From Balanoglossus misakiensis (Eukaryota; Hemichordata), in contig CM082584.2 of NCBI GenBank assembly GCA_040954595.2, forward strand, positions 6,448,001 to 6,512,000: a DNA stretch of 64,000 bases, given 5' to 3'. Positions 37,595 through 49,205 of the stretch are shown here, piece after piece (positions within the stretch are counted from its first letter, which is position 1; each line of letters begins with the position of its first letter). Position numbers and translations under genes: made by a program. The notes below the pieces were generated by a model that did not search any database, had not been told where the DNA came from, and worked only from the letters and a program-made list of their open reading frames with translations.

Positions 37595-37956
37595 GCTCTG
37601 TAGTAAATGCATTTCTTCTTCGTCTAGTTCACAACGACCTCTATTATGGCAACCAGATCTCTTCCTTGCATCATCGCTACCTCCTGGATTCTGGGTTGTT
37701 TCTACCTGATCACGAGGAGAGGACATGAAATCGTCAACATCAACATCTCCTGGCAGTGGCATTCTGTGGGCTTTAGCGGTTCTTCTATGTCTGGCTGCTG
37801 GTCCCTTCTTGTTACATTGAACTTGAACTCTCGGGGTTACATCTCGCCCTTCATACATTTGGTGGTTCTTTGAGACAAACCGAATGATTGGGCGATCGCT
37901 TGTCTTGACTTCCTGGTGGATTTCTTTCAGTTCTTTTTCAACTTTCATTCTTTTAT
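37574..37956 (-). CDS. LRRC42: LRRC42 terminal coding exon, C-terminal tail
   Basis: Acceptor CATTTTCAG precedes 37956. It encodes a charged tail (YKRMKVEKELKEIHQEVK), basic low-complexity sequence and an acidic end DEEEMHLLQSY, which resembles the vertebrate C-terminus as I recall it (DLLNSY). The reading frame then runs on into a MITE terminal repeat at 37594-37574, which supplies SQTCL and TAG. Minus-strand AATAAA signals at 37249-37244 and 37236-37231 give a 3' UTR of about 340 nt, most of which includes the MITE. Confidence 0.92.
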
Positions 37957-39391
37957 CTGAAAATGAATGTATATACGAGAACAAAGGTAACTTGTCATTT
38001 TCCTCTTTCTTCCTCCCATCCCATACACAAATAAGCACACACTCCAGCCCCTCCACTTACACTGTCTGAACGGATTTCCCATTTTCTCTTTGTTCGGTTG
38101 AGTGTACTTCTGAATCCAATCCACAACGAGAGGCGCTGCCCATCCTGATGTCTCCACTTCCACCTCATCCACCGTCTTGTCCGGTGTCCTCACACAGATC
38201 AGTGCAGTGTCTCTTTCAAGCCTTTCGATGCCTTTTCTCTGCAGTGTTAATTTACATGCAATATGCCAATGAATATTATAACACACCATGCAGCGAACCC
38301 TCGATCGTGATTCGTCAATACGCTGTCATGTGACCTTAGTCATTTCGAACTGTTCCCTAGTACCTCACCACTGATGGCAAAGTTGTTGATCAACTCACCG
38401 TGACTTTTGACCCTGACAAATCCAAGAACAGCAAGATCTTGAAAACCAACAAATACACCACACAACAGTCAGACAAGTTTGGATTTCCTGAAAGATTGAA
38501 ACCTTGGTGAATTATACAAAATACAAATGGAAATTAAATAGTATAAATTTCTGGTTGATAGAAAGTGCAAATGAGCTGGAATATTGGTGTATACACTATG
38601 TGCTCAGTGGTAATTGACTAATTACTCACCTGAGAGATCCATATGTTTGAGTTTAGATGGCCCGGTAGCGAACACTCTCAATTTCGTAGTTAGTCGCTGG
38701 ATGCCTACATCAGAGAGGCCATTCTGCCTTAGCTTCAAACATTCCAAGCTGTAGATGATACATACAAATTGAATGGTTATCACATGGTAATGTGCATTGA
38801 TCTGTTTTTGAATATGTCCATTTAACCATATATGGGCATATGTCAATCAGAGGTGGTTTAAACTCACCTCCCCATACTACCTATATGGAGTAAATATTCA
38901 TGATCATCTCCCAGGTCACAGTTACTGACATCCAACTTAACCAGGTGGTTGAACTGCATCAGCAAATGAAGGCACTGGTTCAGCGCCAGGTACCGTCCGC
39001 TCATATTCAGTTCGTATAGAACGTCTTGCTCGTACGCGCAGCAGAAGAGCTGCAGGGCTTTCGTCTGGCGGTCATCGTCCAGGAAGACTCGGTGCTCCCT
39101 CGTGAGGTCAAACAGCGGTTTCCCGATGATGGACGGGAAATCTTGGAGCGACTCCACTAACTGGATGTGAGCGGCCACGAAATTCATGCAGATGACGAGC
39201 AGAGGCTTTGGTTTACCCGGTTTGCCGTGACGGCGTGGCGATGGTTCTTGACCGATTTCTCGCGTTTTATCTGGCGACTGGAAACTTTTCTTCACTTTCT
39301 TGACAGGGCGTAGTTGAGCATGTGACTTCCCACATTTCTGATACAAAACGCCATTCTCTGTCACATAGACATCCTCTTCTGAAGCCTCCAT
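37574..39391 (-). CDS. LRRC42: LRRC42, leucine-rich repeat-containing protein 42, five coding exons, 430 aa
   Basis: Coding join, minus strand: 39391-38868, 38748-38630, 38487-38399, 38238-38061, 37956-37574. All introns are GT-AG, with donors GTGAGT, GTGAGT, GTGAGT and GTAAGT. Phases 2, 1, 0 and 1 match at each junction, giving 1293 nt and 430 residues, close to the length I recall for vertebrate LRRC42 (about 430). Residues about 10-20 (VYVTENGVLYQ) resemble the family N-terminus. Leucine-rich repeats run from about 140 to 245 (LVKLDVSNCDLGDDHE, LECLKLRQNGLSD, LKHMDLSGNPNLSD, LLFLDLSGSKV). The family motif GWAAPLVVDWIQ follows, then a basic, low-complexity C-terminal tail ending in an acidic stretch and LLQSY. 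LRR domains usually bind proteins; the molecular role of LRRC42 is poorly known. It is single copy here, in the spacer of the large inverted duplication. The last five residues and the stop come from a MITE. Confidence 0.95.
38061..38238 (-). CDS. LRRC42: LRRC42 coding exon 4
   Basis: Acceptor CACTGCAG precedes 38238 and the frame opens RKGIERLERDTALICV. It carries the stretch TSGWAAPLVVDWIQKYTQP, which matches the conserved GWA-x-W block after the LRRs in this family. Donor GTAAGT follows 38061 in phase 1, splitting a Tyr codon. Confidence 0.92.
38399..38487 (-). CDS. LRRC42: LRRC42 coding exon 3, LRR segment
   Basis: This 89-nt exon is too short to show as a long open frame; it was found by joining flanking exons. 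Acceptor CTTTCAG precedes 38487. Joining restores DLSGNPNLSDCCVVYLL and then FLDLSGSKVT, the next LRRs. Donor GTGAGT follows 38399 in phase 0. The phase fit on both sides and the continued LRR periodicity make it secure. Confidence 0.92.
38630..38748 (-). CDS. LRRC42: LRRC42 coding exon 2, LRR segment
   Basis: The acceptor CTACAG precedes 38748. The first base completes Ser175, then LECLKLRQNGLSDVGIQRL and LKHMDLSG follow, two consecutive LRR consensus stretches. It ends before donor GTGAGT in phase 1. Confidence 0.93.
38868..39391 (-). CDS. LRRC42: LRRC42 coding exon 1 (residues 1-175)
   Basis: It starts at the ATG at 39391 (MEASEEDVYVTENG). No in-frame stop separates this ATG from the upstream acceptor, so the start rests on resemblance to the family N-terminus. 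The exon has a basic, proline-rich linker (residues about 30-62), then a hydrophobic helical region (LLVICMNFVAAHIQLVESL) and the first LRR (LVKLDVSNCDLGDDHEYLL). It ends at 38868 before donor GTGAGT, leaving two bases (AG) of a split Ser codon. Confidence 0.93.
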
Positions 39392-39443
39392 TACGAACAG
39401 ACAGTGACTGCTTCTATAACTTATCTGTCTGTAGTGCTTCTAT
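39392..39443 (-). other. LRRC42: LRRC42 5' UTR portion of the first coding exon
   Basis: A polypyrimidine tract and TTTCAG lie just upstream of 39443 on the minus strand, marking a splice acceptor 52 nt before the ATG. A non-coding exon must therefore lie upstream. Confidence 0.7.
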
Positions 39444-39867
39444 CTGAAAGAAAAAAGGTACTAGAAAATACTTAGTACACAGTGGCTGAATCTGTCATGG
39501 ACCAATGTCAGTACACAGTAGCATAAATATGCCTCCATTTCCTGTTTTTTTTGTCATTTTTATACTGGCAAATATTTTTGCAATTCTCTGTGAATCAGTA
39601 TTATATCATAAACAAATGTTTTTAACCTCACCTGCTCAAGTTGGCCGGTACACAGGGCTGAAGAAGCAACAACAGGGAGCAACGGTGCCTAACTCCCAGT
39701 TGACCCCTACGTTAATCACGTGACCTGAAAGGTCAACGACAGATGCCTGTGCCACAGTAAGTTCCCAGAAAACACGCGACTGTGTGCATATATCACTGTT
39801 TACAGTAGGTACTGACACTGCGGAACTTGGACGCGTATGGTAGTGGCTAGCGCAAGGCAATACTCAC

Positions 39868-39960
39868 TTGGTTAAAAAAGACCAGCTCCGCAAAATACGG
39901 AAGGGTTCATATTGTCGAGTACATATCAGCCGTATCGGGCCCTGGTCGATCGGTCATGGC
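39868..39960 (-). other. LRRC42: Probable non-coding first exon of LRRC42
   Basis: On the minus strand, ...TTTTTTAACCAA is followed by donor GTGAGTATT, so the exon ends at 39868. Its 5' end is not fixed; about 39960 is chosen because it lies just downstream of the CRE/CCAAT cluster. Two short upstream reading frames start in it and stop before the splice site, one of 5 codons and one of 12. Confidence 0.55.
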
Positions 39961-39976
39961 TGCAGTGATGTTTTCG

Positions 39977-40008
39977 TGACGTCATCCGACTTCTTGGATT
40001 CAGCCAAT
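39977..40008 (-). promoter_or_regulatory. LRRC42: LRRC42 proximal promoter: CRE and CCAAT boxes
   Basis: A perfect palindromic CRE, TGACGTCA, occupies 39977-39984, and a CCAAT box (CCAATCA) lies at 40004-40010. Both lie within about 60 nt upstream of the inferred first exon, the usual position for CREB/ATF and NF-Y sites in TATA-less housekeeping promoters. The orientation towards LRRC42 is inferred. Confidence 0.5.
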
Positions 40009-40049
40009 CAAAGGCATCTACCAATCGATTGCTGTTCTAATTGAATTAA

Positions 40050-40097
40050 ATTACATTTAATTTGATTTAATTCAAATTAAATCAAATTAAATGTAAT
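40050..40097. repeat. Perfect 48-bp AT-rich palindrome upstream of LRRC42
   Basis: Arms of 23 bp (40050-40072 and 40075-40097; ATTACATTTAATTTG...) pair perfectly across a 2-nt CA loop, about 40-50 bp beyond the CRE/CCAAT cluster. It can extrude as a cruciform. Confidence 0.9.
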
Positions 40098-40509
40098 GTT
40101 GCTTTAGTCTTTTTATTGAAAAAACTCTTACAGCTTGAAAATACAAAAAAGTAAAGGGTGTGACTTCTAGCTCACCAGTAGAAAGTGATGGAATGTCAAG
40201 AGAACAGTATCATCATCTTCGCTTTGACGTCAGTTTGGTTATTTTTGTTTCACATGGAAAGTCAATTATGTTGATCTGCTTGTGTCATCTCGATTCTTTA
40301 CTTAAATAGCAATATTTAAAATATTCACAAAGTGGAAGTTTGCTCCTGAATCCCCGGCCGATTTACATGTATCAAAATAATGATCGTGGAGTTTTCCCTT
40401 CTTCAGTGAAACTGGCTCGTAACTGTATAGTAGTGAAATAGGTACTTAATACCACATAGGACTGTGGTACTACATACGTTATTACTAAGTAATAAGTGAC
40501 GAAAAGTTA

Positions 40510-41480
40510 CAACGGCCCAATAAACCATTTACCAACCGATTGTTCTATATTGATTGAAAGCGGTAGGCCTAATCCCTCCCCGACTGATCTGTGATCAGAT
40601 AATTTCACTGCCCTCCTTCGATGGTTAGCATTGCGATAGATTGGACTGTCCGGGGCAGTCGTGCCTGGGGTAAAATGATTGCTAATTAGTTACCATATAT
40701 CCCGTATGCAAATCACCCCGTCTTTCGAGGCAGGAAGGAGCGAAGACGTTATAAATCTGTGTCTTGTTAACGCGATGAATATCTGGCGTACCTGATCCTC
40801 TGAATGCTATCAGAGAATATCATCTTCACAGATAAAGCTCAGCGATCTAACAAAATAATGGCCACGTGATATATCTGCCTTTCTCAAGTCAGATTTACTG
40901 CGTCTGGGCCTAATTTGACAACGTCAGGCAAGCATCTCCGGGGGCCTGGGGTAAAATGTGTCGGTGATTGAAATGTGTCAGTGGAGGACCGTGCAAAACT
41001 CATCGCTGCAGACGATCAACGGCGTCAAGTGCTGCGTGGTGCACGTGCGCTGCGGGGTTGGCCATTGCTGATCAGAATTCACCCGCCGTGAACTTAAACA
41101 TTATTTATTGATCGTCCCAGATCACTCAGAGTGGGCGTCCTTTAATTTGTACACACTCCCACGGTTCGTCAGAATTACACCCTGTGCCTTTTTCTCATTC
41201 TCCGGTGAAGCCTATACAACGACTTTAAATCTACACATCACGACGGCGAGATAAGACTTATCTCCCACGTCTGATATTTCAAGTGGAACCCGGCCCCGTT
41301 GACATATTTTTTTTTACGAGCGCGCCACCTGTTGAATGGTTACCACGGAAACACCCGTGGATGATGTTTCTCAGAGATAACCTTGAGTTTTATAAATAAG
41401 ACAGGTTGATGTTTCACTCATGCTGCCATTTGCTCTTTGTGAATAATGTACGTGGAGTCTGTTCGGCGGTTGTTGTCCAA
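40510..41480 (+). other. Innermost part of the right arm, with a TATA-like promoter candidate
   Basis: Partner of 33560-34540. At 41390-41399 TTATAAATAA lies about 55 bp before an ATG (41446), whose frame runs 27 codons to a strong donor GTAAGT at 41529. The left copy shares CATTTGCTTTGTGAATAATG, but its frame stops after four codons. The segment therefore looks like a shared promoter or enhancer rather than a shared coding exon. Confidence 0.5.
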
Positions 41481-41985
41481 TTATAATACTACCCGTCTGT
41501 GGAGATGCTTCTGGAATATTGCGTTTTGGTAAGTTACCTTGCAACGACTACGAACTAGATTTTAGTTAATACAACTATAGCATTTATTCATTTATTTATT
41601 CTTTATTTTTATTTATTGTTTATCAGGCAATTTCCGTTATTATTTAGAGCATAAACGAACAGTATAGCTGGTACGTGTCGACGCAGCGGCTAAACGCAAA
41701 CCGCATCACGCGCACTTTCTCCTACAACAAGCCAGCTTTCGACAAAGTTAAGACATCCAACATGATTGCTATGGCAAATAAATGCCACGAGTCCAACATT
41801 CACCGCAAAACATTTAAAGGGGTATAAAAATGTCGAGAGCTTCTGACATCCATTTAGACAATTCGTGATAGTTATTGCTCCACACACCGTGCACCATGTC
41901 CCATGCCAGCCGAACAATGCTCACTGAAATTCTGCAACGGCAGCAGCAGAAATGCGTTAGGGAACCAAATGTTGCCTTCTATCAA

Positions 41986-42057
41986 GGCCCCATGGTGTAA
42001 TGGTTAGCACTCTGGACTTTGAATCCAGCGATCCGAGTTCAAATCCCGGTGGGACCT
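41986..42057 (+). tRNA. tRNA-Gln (anticodon TTG)
   Basis: This 72-nt cloverleaf is nearly identical to animal tRNA-Gln-TTG. The anticodon stem CTGGA/TCCAG encloses loop CTTTGAA, with anticodon TTG at 42019-42021. The A box (TGGTGTAATGG-like) and B box (GAGTTCAAATCCC) are intact, and a T6 terminator follows 9 nt downstream. Two pairs are imperfect: acceptor position 3-70 is C-A, and one T-stem pair is A-C. Both differ from the consensus by a single transition. It has no intron and does not encode CCA. No copy is visible at the matching place in the left arm, although the arms no longer align clearly there. It is probably functional; the two mismatches leave some chance of a decaying copy. Confidence 0.93.
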
Positions 42058-42065
42058 CGTCAATA

Positions 42066-42071
42066 TTTTTT
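42066..42071 (+). terminator. RNA polymerase III T6 terminator of the tRNA-Gln gene
   Basis: A run of six T starts 9 nt after the tRNA 3' end, the usual Pol III stop. Confidence 0.85.
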
Positions 42072-43242
42072 GCTGATGATTTTATTCAATTTGATAATTT
42101 CAGAATCTGCGGAAGGTCTTCAAAACTTGATGTATACTGCCATCAATGGGATGTCACAGTAGATGTGCCAAAAACCAATTTTATTATTTTCAACATGAAT
42201 AACCGAATGATAAAAATATGCTTCAACAATTCATAGTGATTTGATTAGTCAAGCCAAATAATTATTATGTTTAGGTACGCTTTATATGGCAAATTTAAGC
42301 AAAACCATGTGACACTTAAATATGAAAGCAATGAATGCACTATTTACTGTCAGACGTTCAATTCTGTATGAAAACATAACTCCTGTCCTTTGTTTAAAAC
42401 TTTTTAAATTGTTGTGTAATAAAATAAAATAGGAAATACTCGCATACAGAGGATGCGCCTAGCCTCATCACAATCATGAGCTCAAGGGTTGACACGCGCG
42501 CTTCACCAACTTGTTGATCATCAAAATTTTGTTTTTTTTCCATTTTTGAAAATCAAAACATATTTACAGATTATGTATTGGATGATGTATACGTACACAC
42601 ATAGACCCTAGACCATATCTCTCTCTCCAGGGTCTATGGTACATACGCGTTTCCTTAGATCCCCGGGGGCTGTGACACGGGTAATTACAGAAGGAAAATC
42701 TTTTGTCTGCCTCGCTTGGTCTTATTTGATTTCATGATCAAACAAAGCTCATTTTACAGACAGACCCATCCCCATGCGTAATGTATACCGGCAAGCACTT
42801 TTTTGATTTTGTATATTTTGCAAAATCTGATATGTTATCCAACTTTTGTTTCTTTCCGTTTCATAACGCGAGATACAGCAGCTGCATGTAGTACGTATAT
42901 TTGATTTTAAAAACTTTGACTTTCCACGCTTGTTCACAATATCTGCTGCGCGGCAGATGAGAATTCGCATGCAGAAAATATCTCCAGCGTCCCTCTGTGC
43001 CCAATTAAAGGAACACGTCGTTTCCAATTGTCGAACAAAGTTTAGAGTTCAAGTCTTATTTCCGAACAAACAGTCATTTGGGACACTTCTCGCGTCTGTT
43101 TTCATCAACAGACTAGAGAGCCTGCATGTACATATTACTATTCTTCAAGTTCGTCAGAGAATCATGAACGCCTTTTTTCTGCACGTGGTGGATACATACA
43201 TGTGAGGTTTGGCGAGAGGCGGCAAAACTGAATATACGATCC

Positions 43243-43417
<175 letters not shown>

Positions 43418-45842
43418 ACCCGACTACCCACGCTCTACCGTTCTCATCAACAAAATTCTTGCACGTCGAATATAAACAAGAATAGTTCACGCCCGTATAA
43501 TGATCCTAAGTACGCAACTGAATGATTTAGACATCGTGTTGACAGCACTTTCGTACATACATGTAGGAACAGGCCTGCATAATTTATAAAGGCCAAGAGT
43601 CGATGCAGGTGCTGACGTTGCTCGCGGGGAAAAGTTTGCCAAGATAACTGCATGTCATCGGAAACATCCCGAAGGGGGTATTGGGGGAGGTCGTATAAGT
43701 TTTATGAGGGCGGTCCTTTCAGATTATTACGTATCCGAACGTGTTCCGGGGGTTTGATTCTAGTCTATGATATCGGTAAAGTTTATCAGTCATTTCATTT
43801 AAATGTCAATCTTCCCCTTTGGGGAGACATTAAATACTCTAAGTAAAAGTTAACGAATGTGATGAGATATAGTCTTTCACTTGATAACATACGTATTCAG
43901 AATGTGGCTTTTCGACTTCGGACAGATTATCATGATTATACGCATTATTGTACAGGTCTGGTACACAGACGAAAACTTGGGTCTTATGATGAAGTATCTT
44001 GTCAAGTCCTGACCCTATGACATGATCCATATTTACCGTTTTCAAAGAATAGACAAGTAAAAGAAGTGGTAACAAATCATTTTGCGCAGAAACATTCGAT
44101 CCTGAATTATCAAAGCGTAAAATACTCAAACACTACTATACCACTCGATAATCCACACGGAGTAAAAAATGAATTTTAACTTCAGTGGAATTTGAGAACT
44201 CAAGCGACTGTGCTTTCGAGCTGGTGTTCCAGTGGAAAATCCAAGCGGATCGAAAATAGACCATGAACCATTTCCGTGATCGTTTTTTTAAAACTCCGAT
44301 TAATAATACATGTAAGAAGGTCTTGCGGGATGCCGATCATATGCGTGGGTCGTTTACTGCACATCACGCAGACGATGCTTTCCTCATATTGTATAATACA
44401 AATCGAAGGATTATTTTTTTGTCTGCCGATGATATTTTTATAGTAGGTTTTAATCTTGGCGCCAATGTAGGCTTATCTCTGCGGCAAGTTTTCATGTTTA
44501 TATTTTCAGTGGTGCAGCTGTTTGATATCTAGGAGGAAGCGAATGGATTTATTAAAACGCGACGTGGATTTACACGCCAAATCTGGGACAAAATGTTATT
44601 GCACTGCAAAAGAAGGAGGCCAGAAATGCATTAATTCGCCAACTTTGATCGGCATCTTCAGAAATTCCCTGGAGGTATAGCGCCTCCGTCAGTATTTGTT
44701 GACGTTGACATTGACGTTTGACATTTTTGTATCATCTCAGTTTAATCCGTCCCACGTTGTAATATTGATTTCATAAAACGTATACGCATAGAACATGTTT
44801 ATTTCACTGGTCTAGTTTTCATTTTTTTTTTATTTAACATATTTTCTTTTATGTTGATTTTTCCTCGTATGTGCCAGTCCATGGGTGAAGGGAGACAGTG
44901 TTGGCTGAGCACAAAATGCACAATCGCCATGAAAATTTGGGTTATGCCGCTCCACTAATACTGACGATTATTGTGTTTGTGGTTCATGATTTTCGCAAGA
45001 GTTTCAAGTTCCAGAAGATGCCTTACATCAATCACACCAAATATGCTTCATGGAAACAATTAGGAAAAAATCGTCGCCACAACGGGCCCAAAAGGTCATT
45101 TACGAAACTAAAGCTCTCTCAGATAGCAAGTAGGTTACTCCTTATTAGTGCCGCGGATATGAAAACCTGTTCGAGATGACGCAAAACGCTGTAAATCACC
45201 ATCAATCAACTTGGATGTTGCGCCCTCAGGGGACGGAGATGAGATCCGCGATCAAATTGTTCGCAAAATTTACACGATGCACGGTTCAGGAATGGAGAGT
45301 TGGAACCTACTTTCAGTGGGTCAAGGTACATTTCTCTTCCGTTTACTTCAAGCCATCTGAGTCGTCTTCATATCCTCGCTAGATATTGGAGACAGACCAT
45401 GTATTGCCGAGAATGGCCTAGAATTGGTTCGTAGCTCGACTGGTGTCTCTTTTAGTGGTTCTCCTCTACGCATAAGCTTATACATGTGCTGGTTTTGCGG
45501 TCAGTGATTTTTCTTACAATGTCAGAAAGCGCATGTACCGGCACAGGTGCCTTAACGTGAATAACAAGCCAACAAATAGCGGACAAGAACGAGCATAGGC
45601 CTAAAACAAACAAGTAAAACTTACAAGATATATGCCCATACAGATACAAAGTAAGTCACATTTGAAAATAAATGATGTCAGAGACGACTATTAAAAAGAA
45701 AGTTGTCTGAATAGAGACTAAAAGACAGAATCGTTCCATAGTCACCACAGATAAGCTTTATGCGTTTTAATTGGTGAAACTGCCCCGGAGAGAAAAGGGA
45801 TCTTACCTGCAACCCCTCCTTCCTCTGGCTATGTCAGTCAAT

Positions 45843-45906
45843 ATTCATTCATTCATTCATTCATTCATTCATTCATTCATTCATTCATTCATTCATTCAT
45901 TCATTC

Positions 45907-45960
<54 letters not shown>
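45843..45960. repeat. Compound microsatellite (ATTC)n(AATC)n
   Basis: About 118 bp, changing unit at about 45910. Confidence 0.97.
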
Positions 45961-47224
45961 CCTTATATTGTACTTGACACACTAGCATAGTTTTTTGTTA
46001 GCTATGGTGCATCACGATACACAACAATTGAAAAGGAATCCTCTGATCTTTTATAATATACGGGTACAAAACCAGGTTTTTTGCCATTAAATCATAAGAA
46101 GTATTTTTTTCACGTGAATGCGTTGGCGCAGCGAGTGAACACGCTGTTTCATTTTTGTCCGCACGCATAGGGAGTCTTGAGACAGTTTGCTTAGTTAGCT
46201 TAGAAAGTCTTGCTCTGTAGTACACAGTATGTGTAGGCCTACTACTTACTAGTATGTCTGGGAATGCGGACCAAGTGTGCAGTCATCAAACCGACTTGTG
46301 AGAATGGGTGAACATTACGTTGGATATTATACGTGTATTTCTGGTAAGTGCATTCTGTCACGATCGACCATCGCAAGCTGCGGGTTTTAACTTTTATTAC
46401 ATGCTCTTGGCTGGGCTCGGGCTTTTTCAGCGTGTGTTGTATGTGTAGTGCGTTGTACTATATATAGAGAGTTTGGATTTGCAGCCTTATATATTATCGA
46501 TCGGTGATTCAAATAGCGCGGCTGTCAGGCCGGCTATTCGGCATCTTAAGTTTGACAGTTCTATCCAGAAATGACATTTTAGACATCTGCAGTATGCAGT
46601 AGCTGTTAAAAATAATTTGTGTAGAAATTCGGTTAAGGTTAAAACGATCCTCAGGCTTATGCTCAGGGATAGATTTTGAGAACAATGTGACGTGGGGAGT
46701 CTTTTTGAAAATATATAAGAAAACAGGTTGTACACCGTCTTGTCTTTTTAAAAAAGTCACTCCTTTATTTTTTCCTCAAAAGATATCAGTATTATAAAAG
46801 AGATAGGGGAGCAAATCTAGAAAGAGTTGCTAAGAGACGGGCGGCCATTTTGTAATCGTTCAATTTCCAAAATTTGCATGGTGCCCCGAAAGTTTTATTA
46901 TCAATTTTAAGAATGACGAGTAAAACATGAGAAACGTTTTAGACTTTTATTGTGAATGGGCATACTGCGAACTTTAAATGTATAGACCTTCTTTTGGATA
47001 ACAGAATAAGTTTTTGTTTACCCGGAATCCCAGCATGCTGTGCTGTACCTTTCCTTTGCTGTGCCTTTGTTCATTACACTTGCAATATACATGATATAGG
47101 TGTGACCATGTCAATCACACATGTATAATTTTATGGTCCAAGTTGACAACTGCCATTTCAACCTCCCTCCAAATAATTTCAATTGTACCCTTAATCCTCC
47201 TTGCCGACGAAAATAAATATCCTG

Positions 47225-47261
47225 GATGAAACCATTTCTTGAGGTGGGGGGGGGGGGGGGG
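47225..47261. mobile_element. Probable MITE-E relic with a 15-G run
   Basis: GAAACCATTTCTTGAGG followed by about 15 G resembles one MITE-E terminus. Confidence 0.35.
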
Positions 47262-47550
47262 ATTATACATTGCAATGTCTTTTTGTGTTGTGGTAATAGG
47301 TAATACCTGTGGTGGTGAATCCTACATATCTTCTTTCATTATATTGGATCTGCTATATGAAATTTCAGGATGCATTCAAACCAGCTGCTCCTCTGTTGTA
47401 GAGGAATTTTGTGTGATAATTAATATTTTCATGTTGGGTTTTCAACTTGGGTGTCAAAAGGTGACATCTTAGAATTCCCCTATCAGTTGCTGTCAAATTG
47501 AATTTGTCATTCAAACATTCAAATGTAATGCCTCAGCATCAATTTTGTCT

Positions 47551-47760
47551 ATAAATTTCTTGTGATGTCAGTTACCGTGGAGACTAGTTCCCATGGAGAT
47601 ATTCTAATTTATGTAAATTATAGCCATTTTGTTGATTTAAATGCAGCTGAGCATCTATGTTATTGTCTAATTTCTTGTGATGTCAGTTGCCATGGAGATA
47701 TTTAAATGAATAGTTCCCATGGAGATATTCAAATTTATGTAAATTATACTCAGTACTGAG
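47551..47760. repeat. Tandem duplication, unit about 115 bp, within a conserved anchor
   Basis: AATTTCTTGTGATGTCAGTT and CCCATGGAGATATTC occur twice, near 47552-47620 and 47668-47740. The left arm (24900-24960) has one copy, so duplication came after the arms formed. Confidence 0.75.
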
Positions 47761-48582
47761 TAGTATAACAATTGATCATGATCATGGAAGGTTCTAAATG
47801 AGTTTTTAAAACATTTTTTAATAAATGCATTAGAGGAGAATACTTTATCACTAGCCAAAGTTCTCACTGCATCAGCAAAAATTACTTTTTTACAGAGACA
47901 GCATGACAGCACAGCGCATAATCCAGGAATAGCAGCCAATTGTAATATGTCATATTTTGAAAAAATCAGTTTGATATATTTTGACAGGGTCAACTCCTAT
48001 GTTCAATGAGGCATGATTGGCTAAAAGTGTGTAAACAGCTGGAGTTGGTGCAGTGTTATATAGGCCTTGATATGCTGTTTTTTCAGCAGCTCATTTGACA
48101 CGTGACAGTCAATGACGTGTTGAGTGACAACTTGACATTTAGCAAGTTTAACGTTAAGTCAACCGCGATTTGGCAATTAGTCTCCATGATGTTTTCCGCC
48201 GCATTTCTGACGTCTTGTGAGGATGCGTCATATGTCACCACACTTGAAGTTAACGACGTCAGGTTTCGTATTATACTGTAGTGGCTTCTTGAAATATATT
48301 TTCTTGGGTTTTAAGGAGAATTAAGAAGAGGGACAGACGAGCTTCCTAGAAACTTTTTGTCTGCTACAAACCACTCTTACTGTTCTGTTCTTTGTTTCTT
48401 TCCAAATTACGCCTCAAAGTACTTGTGCACCAAATCAGTTGATTTTTTCAGTTGTATAGTTTGAAGGTGTACTTTGTTAAAGGGGTGAACTTAAAGGTAT
48501 ACGGTCACCTATACAAATTTAGCCACAGTTACCATGGTAAATTGTGATCTAACCAATCACAGATTTTCAGTGGGTGGCACAC

Positions 48583-48606
48583 GCGAAAATAAAGTGTTCT
48601 TTAGAA
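48583..48606. mobile_element. MITE-B relic (single terminus)
   Basis: GCGAAAATAAAGTGTTCT is one MITE-B end without a partner. Confidence 0.4.
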
Positions 48607-48754
48607 CACTCAAATACGCCATTTCAACTATATAATATGGCCATATGTAAATTGGAGGTGACTGTATACCTTTAACATTACAGCCTTGCTCCCTCACACG
48701 GCTGTGTGTGTAACTCGATCTATCCAAGAAACGTTTCATCAATATTGAAATGGG

Positions 48755-49205
48755 ACAGATGTGAGAGGTAGATTTAAAGAGATCAATTACTTATTCATCC
48801 CCGCACTGTGAAAGATGGCTGTGAGTAATAAAAGTGTGAAGAAGTTTAAGCTGTTGATTGTAAACTACTTAAAGGTGCATCATGACCTCCAATCAATCGC
48901 AATGGTCTGGATTTACAGTCTGTTTGCTCCTGAGGAAAACGGTTGTTCAGGGCAGCACTAGAAATTACGCTCCTGGTCAGTATGTGTTCTTGTATAGCTG
49001 TATATTCAGTTACTGTTCATGATTGATCAAGGAATGCTTTTAGCTGCAATCTTCAATGTCATACGAAGGTATACTGGTAGTTGTGAGAAATCGGGACATC
49101 CTTATTTAATGACTCAGATATGATATGTGTACAGTTCAGGAGAAATTTTGCCAGATTGCAGGAACAATTGGAGGTTACACATAACAAATGTAAAACACAC
49201 ACACA
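48755..49205 (+). other. Conserved island, right copy
   Basis: Partner of 23720-24165. The right copy has a small extra segment near 49010. Confidence 0.7.

Noticed and set aside
37646-38069. Plus-strand frames opposite the LRRC42 terminal exon
   Set aside because: Shadows of the real minus-strand exon.
41446-41528. 27-codon first exon ending at a strong donor
   Set aside because: The homologous left-arm sequence stops after four codons, so it is kept only as a promoter-like segment.
45771-45977. Open frame with FIHS and INQS repeats
   Set aside because: Also the product of a compound tetranucleotide array.
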